From Lactobacillus selangorensis (GTDB taxonomy: Bacteria > Bacillota > Bacilli > Lactobacillales > Lactobacillaceae): a stretch of 64,000 nt of DNA. The stretch covers positions 62,001 to 126,000 of the forward strand of contig NZ_JQAZ01000001.1 in NCBI RefSeq assembly GCF_001437205.1. Reading direction: 5' to 3'. The position numbers were made by a program, and so were the translations under genes. Below, piece by piece: positions 15,849-25,560 of this stretch (its first letter is position 1; every line of letters starts with the position of its first letter). Below the pieces are notes generated by a model, which was not told the DNA's origin, made no database searches, and was given only the letters and a program-made list of their open reading frames with translations.

Positions 15849-16787
15849 ATGAAAAAAGTATTGGTAATTATGGGACCCACTGCTGTCGGGAAAACGGCAC
15901 TGGGAATCAAGCTTGCCCAGCGGTTCGATGGGGAGATCATTTCCGGCGATGCCCTGCAGGTGTACCGTAAACTCGACATTGGAACGGCGAAAGCGACGCC
16001 CGCTGAGCAAGCGGCCGTGCCCCATCATCTGATTGATATTCGGGACTTGAATCAGCGGTACAGTGCTTATGAATTTCAGCAGGAGGCCGGCCAGCTGATC
16101 GACCAGCTGACGACGGCACACCAACTGCCGATTATTGTCGGCGGAACCGGCTTTTATATTCAGGCGCTTTTGAAAGGACTGACGCTGGGCGGCGATACGA
16201 AGCAGGCCGAACAGGATTTCAGCGAGCGGCACCAGTGGCAGAATTATCTCAGCGAACACGGGCCTGAACAGTTATGGGCGCAATTGCACCAAGTCGACCC
16301 AGCAGCGGCGGCTCAGATTCCAGTCGGCAATACGCGTCGTGTCATCCGGGCCCTCGAGGTCTATGACAAAACAGGCCGGCCGATTTCAGCTCAGCACACG
16401 GAAGCAGGTTTCCAATACGATGCCAAAATCATTGCCCTCAACTGCGACCGGGACTTGTTATATGAACGAATCAATTTGCGGGTCGACCAGATGATGGATG
16501 CAGGGCTGCTGAAGGAAGCCCGCTACGTCTATCACCACCGGCAGGAAAGTCCGCAGGCACAGAAGGGAATCGGCTATAAGGAGTTTTTCCCGTATTTTGA
16601 GGGCCAAATTTCATTGGCAACGGCGGTCGAAACGGTTAAAAAGAATTCGCGTCACTATGCGAAACGGCAGCTGACCTGGTTGCGGCATCAGCTGCCCTGT
16701 GAGTGGTTCAATCTGGTCCAGCACCCCGAAGAACTGCAAACGGTCACTGCAGATGTGGCTGGGTGGCTGTCAACGCCTTCAATTTAG
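15849..16787 (+). CDS. miaA: tRNA dimethylallyltransferase
   Basis: Adds the dimethylallyl group to A37 of tRNAs reading UNN codons. The 312-residue product has the P-loop GPTAVGKT (9-16), the DALQVYR substrate region, the GTGFYI motif, and the C-terminal RHYAKRQLTWLR signature. The ATG at 15849 gives the usual family length; the longer frame from 15792 would add 19 unrelated residues. It is followed after 39 bp by ynbB, as in Bacillus, where the order continues to glnR-glnA; here the adhesin gene interrupts that order. Confidence 0.95.
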   Translation: MKKVLVIMGPTAVGKTALGIKLAQRFDGEIISGDALQVYRKLDIGTAKATPAEQAAVPHHLIDIRDLNQRYSAYEFQQEAGQLIDQLTTAHQLPIIVGGTGFYIQALLKGLTLGGDTKQAEQDFSERHQWQNYLSEHGPEQLWAQLHQVDPAAAAQIPVGNTRRVIRALEVYDKTGRPISAQHTEAGFQYDAKIIALNCDRDLLYERINLRVDQMMDAGLLKEARYVYHHRQESPQAQKGIGYKEFFPYFEGQISLATAVETVKKNSRHYAKRQLTWLRHQLPCEWFNLVQHPEELQTVTADVAGWLSTPSI

Positions 16788-16795
16788 AGTACAAT
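16767..16795 (+). promoter_or_regulatory. Possible ynbB promoter inside the miaA 3' end
   Basis: CTGTCA (16767-16772), 17-bp spacer, TACAAT (16790-16795). Confidence 0.4.
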
Positions 16796-16826
16796 GAAAT
16801 TGAACAATGAGATGGGAGTGGATAGT

Positions 16827-18086
16827 ATGTCATGGGAAAGTCAGTATCCGGATGCTTTACGTCAAAAAGTGAGTGCCGTCGACAAGGAGATTGCGGGGCG
16901 TTTGTCTGAAATCGATGCGCAGGCCTTGGATAATCAGGCCAAGGTTCTGCAAGCCTTCAAGGACCAGCATGTGTCCGAAAGCAATTTTGCCGGTACGAAT
17001 GGGTACGGCAACGATGATGAGGGCCGTGATACCCTCGAAGCCGTTTATGCAGAAGTCTTCCATACGGAAGCTGCTTTAGTGCGGCCGCAGTTTGTGTCCG
17101 GCACCCACGCGATTGGGGTGGCCTTGCTGGGCAACTTGCGGCCGAAAGACCAGCTGCTCTACTTAACGGGCGAACCATACGATACTTTGCAGCAGGTCGT
17201 CGGTATGGCCGGCAATGGGAACGGCTCGCTCAAAGAATTCGGCATCGGGTTTGATTTTGTGCCGCTCAAAGAAGACGGCAGTGTTGATTTCGAGCTGGCC
17301 AAAACGAAGATTAACAAGGACACCAAGATGGTCGTCATTCAACGGTCACGGGGCTACGATGTGCGGGAAAGCTTCACGGTCGCCCAAATCAAAAAGATGA
17401 TTGATTTTGTGAAAGCAATCAATAAAGACATCATCATCTTTGTCGATAATTCTTACGGTGAATTCTCCGAACGGGAAGAACCAACGGATGTCGGCGCTGA
17501 TTTGATGGCTGGTTCGCTGATTAAAAACCCAGGCGGCGGTTTGGCCCAAACGGGGGCTTATATCGCCGGCCGGGCCGACTTGGTCGAAAATGCCAGCTAC
17601 CGGATGACGGTGCCTGGTATTGGGACCGATGAAGGGGCCACCAACGACCAGTTGCGCTGGATGTTCCAAGGTTTCTTCGAAGCACCGCATGTAGTGGCCC
17701 AAGCCATCAAAGGGGCCATTTATGAAGCAGCATTGTTGGCTAAGCAAGGTCTGCAAGTCAGCCCGACTTGGGATGAAGCCCGGACTGATTTGATTCAGAC
17801 CATTACATTCGGCAATCCCGATGACATGGTCAAATTTGCCGGCGAGATTCAGCACAATTCACCGGTCGATTCCTTTGTGACGCCGGTTCCGGACGAAATG
17901 GCGGGTTATGAAGATAAAGTCGTCATGGCCGCTGGGACGTTCGTTCAGGGTGCCAGCATCGAGTTTTCGGCAGATGGTCCGATTCGGCCGCCGTACATCT
18001 TGTACTTGCAGGGTGGTTTGACGTATGAGCACATCAAGATTGCGATTACCAACGCCGTCAACGAAACATTCTATCAACATCAATAA
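16827..18086 (+). CDS. ynbB: YnbB family PLP-dependent enzyme (aluminium resistance / methionine gamma-lyase-like)
   Basis: A fold-type I pyridoxal-phosphate enzyme of about 420 residues in the family annotated as aluminium resistance or methionine gamma-lyase related. The true substrate is uncertain. Visible features are NGYGNDDEGRDTLEAVYAEVF near the N-terminus, RPQFVSGTHAI, the aromatic-stacking/Asp region IFVDNSYGEFSE, and the PLP-lysine segment GSLIKNPGGGLAQTGAYIAG. ATG 16827 is chosen since GGGAGTGG (16814-16821) precedes it by 5 bases. It sits after miaA, as in Bacillus. A terminator follows, isolating it from the adhesin gene. Confidence 0.88.
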   Translation: MSWESQYPDALRQKVSAVDKEIAGRLSEIDAQALDNQAKVLQAFKDQHVSESNFAGTNGYGNDDEGRDTLEAVYAEVFHTEAALVRPQFVSGTHAIGVALLGNLRPKDQLLYLTGEPYDTLQQVVGMAGNGNGSLKEFGIGFDFVPLKEDGSVDFELAKTKINKDTKMVVIQRSRGYDVRESFTVAQIKKMIDFVKAINKDIIIFVDNSYGEFSEREEPTDVGADLMAGSLIKNPGGGLAQTGAYIAGRADLVENASYRMTVPGIGTDEGATNDQLRWMFQGFFEAPHVVAQAIKGAIYEAALLAKQGLQVSPTWDEARTDLIQTITFGNPDDMVKFAGEIQHNSPVDSFVTPVPDEMAGYEDKVVMAAGTFVQGASIEFSADGPIRPPYILYLQGGLTYEHIKIAITNAVNETFYQHQ

Positions 18087-18093
18087 TTTCAGC

Positions 18094-18124
18094 AAAAGAG
18101 TCCTGTCAAAGGGGCTCTTTTTTT
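18094..18124 (+). terminator. Terminator after ynbB
   Basis: AAAGAGTCC / GGGCTCTTT stem with loop TGTCAAAG and seven T. Confidence 0.82.
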
Positions 18125-18332
18125 GTATGCAAGGGAGCAACAAGTTGTGAAAAGTCGTTATGTTTATCTTTTGCACACAAATGGAGTAGGGTAACTTATG
18201 AAGATGAATTGTGAAATGATTAGCGGTGTATCCTCATCATTACATAATGCTCGCTCTATTTTCCACAATGTCATTTTGGCAAGTATATATGATTCTGGAA
18301 CAAGGAATGATTGATTGAGGGAGATTTTTGAG
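18125..18332 (+). promoter_or_regulatory. Leader region of the adhesin gene
   Basis: A 208-bp AT-rich upstream region. A possible promoter is TTCCAC (18261-18266), 17 bp, TATATA (18284-18289), about 45 bp before the start codon. The ribosome site is TTGAGGGAG (18315-18323). A 38-codon frame (18198-18314) lies in it but has a poor ribosome site. No clear operator was found. Confidence 0.35.
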
Positions 18333-21300
18333 ATGAAACATGTCACAAAGCAGCAACGTAAATTGATGCAGGCTGAAAGTACCACTAAAACACATTATAA
18401 AATGTATAAAGCAGGCAAAAATTGGTTATTTGCTGGTTTAAGTGTTACTTTGTTAGGAACAGGAGTCTTCTTAACACAGCCAACACTGGCACAAGCGGCG
18501 GTCCTAAATAGTAGTGCGCCGACAGAAGTCGCGGTTCGTGCGGCTAGCAGTGCAAGTTCACAGCCAGCCAGCAGTGCTTCTTCAAATGCTTCGTCGGCAA
18601 CAGCTTCTTCAAGTGCGGCAAGTTCAGCCGTAAGTTCTTCAGCAACAAGTAGCAGTGCAACGAGTTCAGCAGCAAGTTCGTCTGCAAAGAGCAGTGCGGC
18701 AAATTCAACCGTAAGTTCTTCAGCGGCAAGCAGCAGTGCGGCAAGTTCAGCCGTAAGTTCTTCAGCAATTAGCAGCAGCGCAACAAGTTCAGCGGCAAGT
18801 TCGTCTGTAAAGAGCAGTGCGGCAAGTTCGGCCGTAAGTTCTTCAGCAATTAGCAGTAGTGCGGCAAGTTCAGCCGTAAGCTCTTCAGCAACAAGCAGCA
18901 GTGCAACGAGTTCGGCGGCAAGTGCCGGCAGCAGCACCAGTGCAGCCGGCGGTTCAAATACCGCTGCCTTTTCGAGTGCTGATTTTAGCAGCAGTGCGGC
19001 TAATTTAAGTAGCGTTGCGGATGCTGCGGTGAGTTCGGCAGTTCCTGTTTCAGAAGCGAGCGAAGCAGTGAGTGCGGATTCAGCGGCGACGATTACGGCA
19101 CCAGTGTTGTCTGGTTTTCCGGTGCTCTCTAATTTTTATGTTCAACCGGATGGCTCATATGTCCTCTATAACGCCAAATCAAGCATGTGGCTTGGTATTT
19201 ATGAAGGTTTAGGATCAGGCTGGCAAGCGTATGGCATTTACGTCATTTTACCAAGTTCCTTTACGAGTACCTTAGCGGATGCACAGACTGCTGCGGATTC
19301 CATGCTGGCGGAGATGCAGTCTTCCGGCGAGTTTGATAATGCGACTTCGGTCACGGCTTATCAATTAGCCGATTTGAAGGGTCGGCAGGTTTTCTATTTA
19401 CGTCCCAATGATGGGGCGGTCTTTAATGGTGCCCCTGGTACTAGCGCTGCGAAGATTTCGTTTAAATTTAATTTCACCACAGCGGCGGATACGAGTTCGA
19501 CCCCAGAATCAGTCACAATGAATGCCAATACATTGGCCGACATTTCTAAAGATGTTTTGTTTGCTGGGACTGGTAATTATACGTCGGGCGGTTTTTATAC
19601 CACTGTTTCGACGAGCTCGTTAGGCATGACAGATGCACCTGATGCGAACATTGCCGGCATCGTCTATTCGGGAATCAATCGGATTCTGACCTATACGCAT
19701 GTTGCTGTTTACGATACCTATACGGTTGTCGATAAAGATAAATTAGATGCAAATGGCAATCCGACCGTTCTCAAAGTGATTCAAACGCAAACAGGCCAGG
19801 ATGGGACTACTTACAGTCGTGATGGGCATATCACATTGTCAGGACTAGGACTATCTGGGACGCAGTATTCACAAAGTTCGTTAAGTATCAATGAAGGGAC
19901 CTTAACAAGTACACAAACCTTTACGCCTAGCAAGTGGTCAGTGGATAATCCTGGTACAGCTGTTTTAGGGACGAATTATACGATCACGGTTGGCGAAGTG
20001 CATACCAGTCTGAACGCACAAAGTACAACTGGCAGTATTGCTGGACCGAATCAAACATGGACGCCGGCGGATAACTTTGTCAGCGCGACTGACATCAATG
20101 GGAAGGCATTAAGCGTTGATGACGTGACGGTTTCGTATCCAGATGGCAAGGTTGATCCAACGACACCAGGTACCTATACGATTGTGTACAGCTACACCGA
20201 TCCGCAGGGAAATGCGGTTTCGCAGACAGTGACCGCAACATTCAAGCAAACGGCGGCTGCGGTTAATTCTAACGATGCGACGCTTATCGCTGGGCCGGAT
20301 AATACCTGGAATCCAGAAATGAACTTTGTGAGTGCAACGGCAGCAGACGGTACAGCGCTCACCTATAACCAGATTACGGTTGAAGGTGCCGCTCAAGTCA
20401 ATACGACGACACCGGGAAAATATGCTGTTGTTTATAGTTATACGGACAAATATGGCAATACAGAATCGAGCACTGCAACGATCACAGTGGTGGCTTCACA
20501 AGCAGCTGTCAATGTGCATGACACAACTTATGTTGCTGGTCCTAATAATACGTGGACGCCGGCCGATTCCTTTACGAGTGCGACTGATGCTAAGGGCAAT
20601 GCGCTCGATTTGTCTGCCATGACGATTTCTGGCGCAGCTCAGGTTGATTTAACCACTGCTGGCACTTATCCGGTCACTTTCTCCTATACAGATAGTGAAG
20701 GCAATACGATTACTAAAACAGCCGATGTGAATGTGGTCGCCTCAAAAGCAAATATTTTCGGCCATAGTTCGACTATTTCAAATGGTTCGGCGTGGTCGCC
20801 GCTTGATAATATCGACGGTGTCGTTGATATGGATGGGAATACAATCGCCTCATCAGCGGCTACTTCAACGAATAATGTCAATGTGAAGGTGGCTGGCAAT
20901 TATACCGTTACGTATCAGTATACCGATGGTGCCGGTAACGACATTACGAAGTCATATACAGTCACCGTTTCGAATTCGCAATCGACGATTTATGCCCATA
21001 ATAGTAATTTGCCGAGCGGGGCAGCTTGGACGGCAGCCGATAACTTTGATGGGGCCACCGATTCTAACGGGGATGCGGTGCCGTTTTCAGATGTGACTGT
21101 TTCTGGGACGGTCGATCCTGCTACGGCCGGCAGTTATCAAATTACGTACGGATTTACAGATGTTTCCGGCAATGCCGTTTCCAAGACAATCACCGTTACT
21201 GTCGGCGATTCGCAAATGAACATTTATGCCCATAACAGCGAAGTCCGGATTGGGTCGGCTTGGACTGGGTCCGATAATTTCGATGGTGCGACCGATGTGG

Positions 21301-24300
21301 ACGGCAATACTGTCGCTTATTCACAAGTGCAAGTGGACGGGTCTGTGGATACAAGCAAGGCCGGCAAGTATAATGTGACTTACACGTATACCGATGCGAA
21401 TGGCGAATCCATTTCGAAGACGATTGTAGTCACCGTCGCCGATTCACGTTCAGCCCTGTATGCCCATGACAGTTCTCTTGGGATTGGGGCACAATGGACC
21501 GCACAGAATAATTTTGATGGTGCCGTCGATGCAAACGGGAATGCCGTTTCATTTGCCAATGTCACCACGTCGGGGACAGTTGATACTTCTAAAGCGGGCG
21601 TCTATCACGTTACCTACCAGTTTACCGACCAATCCGGAACGGTGATTGCCAAGACAGTGACCGTGACGATTGCGAACGCTAAGACCAATATTTATGCCCA
21701 TAATAGCGAAATTGCCAATGGCTCCGTTTGGACACCAAGTGATAACTTTGATGGTGCCGTCGATGAAAATGGGAATAATGTTGCTTATGGAGCTCAAATT
21801 GCGACGACAATCACAGATGCCAAGGGGAATCCCCAGACGGCAATCGATACGACGAAAGCCGGCACTTACAATGTCACCTACAGTTATACCGATGCGACTG
21901 GTGAAACTGCTTCTAAGACAATTATGGTCACCGTGGATCCGACAGCGGACAAGGGTTCGATTGCGGGACATGATTCAACAATCGTAGCTGGAGCAGCTGC
22001 CACTTGGCAGGCACAAGATAATTTAAATGCCGTTTATGATGAAAATGGGAATCCAGTGGCGCTGGATTCTAGTGCGATTACGACTTCAGGAACGGTTGAT
22101 CCGCACACGCCGGGCAACTATCAAGTGACTTACACGTATACGGATGGCCGGGGCATTCAGCACACCACCACTGTCAATGTCACAGTTGTTGCCACTCAAG
22201 CAGCTATTTATGGTCACGACAGTACTATTTCAATCGGTTCCAGCTGGTCGGCGGCCAACAATTTTGACGGGGCCACGAATGAAAACGGGGATGCGATTGA
22301 TTTTGCCGATGTAAAAGTGACCGGCACAGTTGATACAAGTACAGCCGGCACTTATCAGATTCAGTATTCATACACGGATGAGGCTGGCAATGCAGTTACG
22401 AAGACCGTTACGGTGACGGTTGCAGATTCGCATGCCAGTGTTTATGCCCATAATAGCGAAATGCCGATTGGTTCGACTTGGAATCCAGAAGATAACTTTG
22501 ATGGGGCCACTGATATCGAAGGCAATCCAGTTGACTTCAGCAGCATTAAAGTTGCCGGGACGGTCGATACCACTAAAACAGGTCCGTACCAAGTCACATA
22601 TTCCTACACGGATCAGGCCGGCAATCTGATTTCAAAGACAGTGGCGGTCACAATCGGCAATTCGCATTCAAACATTTATGCCCATAATAGTCAACTCGGA
22701 CTTGGTTCAACTTGGACGGGGTCGGACAACTTTGACGGGGCGATGGATGCCAATGGCAATACCGTTGATTTTTCTAAGGTGACGGTTACAGGCAGCGTTA
22801 ATACCGCCAAGGCTGGCAGCTACGATATCGAGTACAGTTTTACGGATGTCACTGGGGTGCTGGTCACAAAGACGGTAACGGTGACGATCGCTGATTCCAA
22901 GACAAGCATCTATGCGCATAATAGCGAAGTTGCCAATGGCTCTGTTTGGCAGCCAGAAGATAACTTTGATGGTGCGGTTGATGAAAATGGAAATAACGTC
23001 AGTTATGGCATCTTGATTTCAACGACGATCAAAGATGAAAACGATGCGGCCCTTTCAACAATCGATACGACGAAAGCCGGCACTTATCAGGTCACCTACA
23101 GCTATACGGATATTTCTGGCGAAACGGTTTCTAAGACAGTCCAGGTGATTGTTGCGCCAGCCGCAGACCAAGGCAGTGTAACGGCGCATGATTCTGAAAT
23201 CGTCGCCGGTCCGGATGCAACTTGGAGTGCGTACGATAACTTTACCGGTGCGACTGATGAAAATGGCAATCCGATCGTTTTTGGCTCTGAAAAGATTACG
23301 ACAACTGGAACGGTTGATCCGCACACACCGGGTACGTATCAAGTGACCTACACGTATGTGGATGGTCGTGGGATGACACACACATCCGTTGCGACGATCA
23401 CAGTGGTAGCGTCACAAGCCAATCTCTATGCACACAGCAGTGAAATTGCCAATGGGTCGACTTGGAATGCTGAAAATAACTTTGATGGGGCCACCGATGA
23501 AAACGGCGAACCAGTCGATTTTAGTCACGTCACAGTCAGCGGCGATACCGTCAATCCGAATCAATCCGGCAGTTATCATGTGATTTACACGTACACCGAT
23601 CAAGCTGGTAATACGGTTACGAAGAGTGTCACGGTCACAGTTTCTGACTCGCAAACCAATATTTATGCCCATAATAGTGAACTGCCAGTCAATGCTGCTT
23701 GGTCGGCCGCTGATAACTTTGATGGGGCTACCGATGCAAATGGGAATCCTGTTTCATTTGGTCAGCTGAGTTCGGTTGAAGGAACCGTGAATACAAAGGT
23801 GCCAGGTGCCTATCAGATTACCTACACGTATACGGATACAACTGGCAAGACAGTTGCTAAGATGATTACGGTTACCGTTTCCGACTCAGTGGCGCAGCTA
23901 TATGCGCATGATAGCGAAGTGGCGATTGGGTCGACGTGGAATGCGGCCGATAACTTTGATGGGGCCGTTGATGCCAATGGCAAGACGGTTGCTGATTCGG
24001 CAATTACAGTCAGCGGCGATACCGTTGATACGTCGAAGCCAGGCGCCTATCACGTCACTTATACGTTTACGGATGCATCCGGTGAAACGATTGCCAAAAC
24101 AGTAACGGTCACGGTAGCTGATTCGAAAGCAGCCATTTACGCCCACAACAGTCAAATTGCCAATGGGGCGACCTGGAATCCGGCCGATAATTTTGACGGT
24201 GCAGTGGATGCAAACGGCAATGCGATGAACTTTTCAGCAGTCACAGTAACCGGGACGGTTGATTCTAGCACAGCTAGGCGATTATCAAATTACCTATCAC

Positions 24301-24365
24301 TTTGTGGATGCAACTGGCAAGACAATTGCCAAAACAGTGATGGTCACAGTTGGGGACAAGCTTGA
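18333..24365 (+). CDS. Giant serine-rich, Ig-repeat surface adhesin, N-terminal 2010 codons (frameshifted, lacks anchor as read)
   Basis: Secreted adhesin-like protein. Residues 1-60 hold a KxYKxGKxW-type signal peptide (YKMYKAGKNW then a hydrophobic segment), the class exported by accessory SecA2/SecY2 systems. Residues about 70-210 are a Ser/Ala stalk that is probably O-glycosylated, and 250-560 form a unique region with no family I recognise, a candidate binding domain. From about 565 come Ig-like Big_3-type repeats of about 78 residues. ATG 18333 follows TTGAGGGAG. An extra A in GCTAGGCGAT (about 24275) shifts the frame and a TGA at 24363 ends it. The remaining repeats and the wall anchor continue in other frames to 26468. 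Restoring both frameshifts gives about 2711 residues. Confidence 0.88.
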   Translation: MKHVTKQQRKLMQAESTTKTHYKMYKAGKNWLFAGLSVTLLGTGVFLTQPTLAQAAVLNSSAPTEVAVRAASSASSQPASSASSNASSATASSSAASSAVSSSATSSSATSSAASSSAKSSAANSTVSSSAASSSAASSAVSSSAISSSATSSAASSSVKSSAASSAVSSSAISSSAASSAVSSSATSSSATSSAASAGSSTSAAGGSNTAAFSSADFSSSAANLSSVADAAVSSAVPVSEASEAVSADSAATITAPVLSGFPVLSNFYVQPDGSYVLYNAKSSMWLGIYEGLGSGWQAYGIYVILPSSFTSTLADAQTAADSMLAEMQSSGEFDNATSVTAYQLADLKGRQVFYLRPNDGAVFNGAPGTSAAKISFKFNFTTAADTSSTPESVTMNANTLADISKDVLFAGTGNYTSGGFYTTVSTSSLGMTDAPDANIAGIVYSGINRILTYTHVAVYDTYTVVDKDKLDANGNPTVLKVIQTQTGQDGTTYSRDGHITLSGLGLSGTQYSQSSLSINEGTLTSTQTFTPSKWSVDNPGTAVLGTNYTITVGEVHTSLNAQSTTGSIAGPNQTWTPADNFVSATDINGKALSVDDVTVSYPDGKVDPTTPGTYTIVYSYTDPQGNAVSQTVTATFKQTAAAVNSNDATLIAGPDNTWNPEMNFVSATAADGTALTYNQITVEGAAQVNTTTPGKYAVVYSYTDKYGNTESSTATITVVASQAAVNVHDTTYVAGPNNTWTPADSFTSATDAKGNALDLSAMTISGAAQVDLTTAGTYPVTFSYTDSEGNTITKTADVNVVASKANIFGHSSTISNGSAWSPLDNIDGVVDMDGNTIASSAATSTNNVNVKVAGNYTVTYQYTDGAGNDITKSYTVTVSNSQSTIYAHNSNLPSGAAWTAADNFDGATDSNGDAVPFSDVTVSGTVDPATAGSYQITYGFTDVSGNAVSKTITVTVGDSQMNIYAHNSEVRIGSAWTGSDNFDGATDVDGNTVAYSQVQVDGSVDTSKAGKYNVTYTYTDANGESISKTIVVTVADSRSALYAHDSSLGIGAQWTAQNNFDGAVDANGNAVSFANVTTSGTVDTSKAGVYHVTYQFTDQSGTVIAKTVTVTIANAKTNIYAHNSEIANGSVWTPSDNFDGAVDENGNNVAYGAQIATTITDAKGNPQTAIDTTKAGTYNVTYSYTDATGETASKTIMVTVDPTADKGSIAGHDSTIVAGAAATWQAQDNLNAVYDENGNPVALDSSAITTSGTVDPHTPGNYQVTYTYTDGRGIQHTTTVNVTVVATQAAIYGHDSTISIGSSWSAANNFDGATNENGDAIDFADVKVTGTVDTSTAGTYQIQYSYTDEAGNAVTKTVTVTVADSHASVYAHNSEMPIGSTWNPEDNFDGATDIEGNPVDFSSIKVAGTVDTTKTGPYQVTYSYTDQAGNLISKTVAVTIGNSHSNIYAHNSQLGLGSTWTGSDNFDGAMDANGNTVDFSKVTVTGSVNTAKAGSYDIEYSFTDVTGVLVTKTVTVTIADSKTSIYAHNSEVANGSVWQPEDNFDGAVDENGNNVSYGILISTTIKDENDAALSTIDTTKAGTYQVTYSYTDISGETVSKTVQVIVAPAADQGSVTAHDSEIVAGPDATWSAYDNFTGATDENGNPIVFGSEKITTTGTVDPHTPGTYQVTYTYVDGRGMTHTSVATITVVASQANLYAHSSEIANGSTWNAENNFDGATDENGEPVDFSHVTVSGDTVNPNQSGSYHVIYTYTDQAGNTVTKSVTVTVSDSQTNIYAHNSELPVNAAWSAADNFDGATDANGNPVSFGQLSSVEGTVNTKVPGAYQITYTYTDTTGKTVAKMITVTVSDSVAQLYAHDSEVAIGSTWNAADNFDGAVDANGKTVADSAITVSGDTVDTSKPGAYHVTYTFTDASGETIAKTVTVTVADSKAAIYAHNSQIANGATWNPADNFDGAVDANGNAMNFSAVTVTGTVDSSTARRLSNYLSLCGCNWQDNCQNSDGHSWGQA
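18542..18948 (+). repeat. Serine/alanine-rich low-complexity stalk coding repeat
   Basis: Imperfect tandem units encode SSAASSAVSSSATSSSAT-like sequence, with recurring blocks such as AGTTCAGCCGTAAGTTCTTC. Typical of glycosylated serine-rich repeat proteins. Confidence 0.88.
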
Positions 24366-25560
24366 CCAAGGGAGTCTGACTGCACATGATTCATCCATGG
24401 TGGCCGGGCCGAATGCAACTTGGCAGGCGCAGGATAATTTTGACGCTGCGACTGATGAAAACGGCAATGCAGTCGCTTTTTCCAATGTAACTGTGACTGG
24501 CACGGTCGATTCGACGAAGCCAGCCATTATCAGATTACTTACACGTATACAGATGGTAGGGGCGTTGAACATGCCCAGACGATCACTGTTACAGTGGCCG
24601 CCTCAAAAGAAAATCTGTTTGCCCACAATAGCCAGATTGCCAATGGGGCAACTTGGAATCCGGCCGATAATTTTGACGGTGCCATTGACGATAATGGCGA
24701 TTCGCTCGACTTTTCAAAGGTCACAGTCAGCGGCAGCGTCAATACCGCTGTTGCCGGCAATTATGCCGTTACCTACAGCTATACGGATACCGCCGGAAAT
24801 ACAGTTTCCAAGACAGTGACAATCACAGTCAGTGACAAAGCGGTTGATCATTCGACAATTTATGCGCATAATTCAACGATTTTGAACGGTTCGACTTGGA
24901 ATGCCGCCGATAACTTTGATGGCGCAACGGATGCGAATGGCGATCCAGTTGATCTGGCCGACATGACAGTCAGCGGTACCGTCGACACAGCCCAAGCTGG
25001 CAACTACAACGTTACCTACAGTTACAAGGATGTTGATGGCAAGACAGTTTCAAAGACAGTCACAGTGACAGTTGGCGCCAAGGCTACGGACCATTCGGCT
25101 ATCTATGCGCATAATTCTAATATTTTGAACGGTTCGACTTGGAATACCGCCGATAACTTTGACGGTGCAACGGATGCGAATGGCGATCCAGTTGACCTGG
25201 CCGACATGACAGTCAGCGGGTTGGTCAACACAAGCAAGCCAGGCAATTATCAGGTTACGTACAGTTACACCGATGCAAATGGCAAGACGGTTTCAAAGAC
25301 AATTACACTTTATGTGGTTGAATCGCACCTGTCAGTGGCCGGCAAGGATTCAACCCTTACTCAAGGCACAACTTGGAATCCGAAGGACAACTTTGTGAGT
25401 GCGACCGATGAAAACGGAAAATCTGTTGCTTACGGAGACGTACAAGTGAGCGGGTCTGTCGATTCTGCAACCCCTGGCAAGTATAATGTGGTTTACACTT
25501 ATACAGATAAAGCCGGTAATTCGGTTTATACAATCATCACTGTCACGGTGAAAGCGAATA
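20026..25560 (+). repeat. 23 tandem Ig-like domain repeats with a 5-domain super-period
   Basis: Each unit is about 78-90 residues, with consensus IYAHNSxxxxGSxW, DNFDGATDxNGNxV, VxVxGTVDTxKAGxYxVTYSYTD and KTVTVTV. I count 23 units. Units 8, 13 and 18 start near 21687, 22907 and 24132, about 1.22 kb apart. Units 8 and 13 share a longer form with an insert (DTTKAGTY), and unit 18 ends in the same ...GS junction. Units 9, 14 and 19 share a VAGxxATW start and a GRGxxH turn. This shows amplification of a 5-domain block. Units 1-4 are the most diverged, 21 and 22 the most alike. Confidence 0.85.

Noticed and set aside
18198-18314. A 38-codon frame (MKMNCEMISGVSSSLHNARS...) upstream of the adhesin
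   Set aside because: Weak ribosome site, no membrane or conserved pattern, and it overlaps the probable promoter.
24275-24522. Programmed frameshifting in the adhesin gene
   Set aside because: No slippery heptamer or downstream structure at either site; simple indels explain the pattern better.
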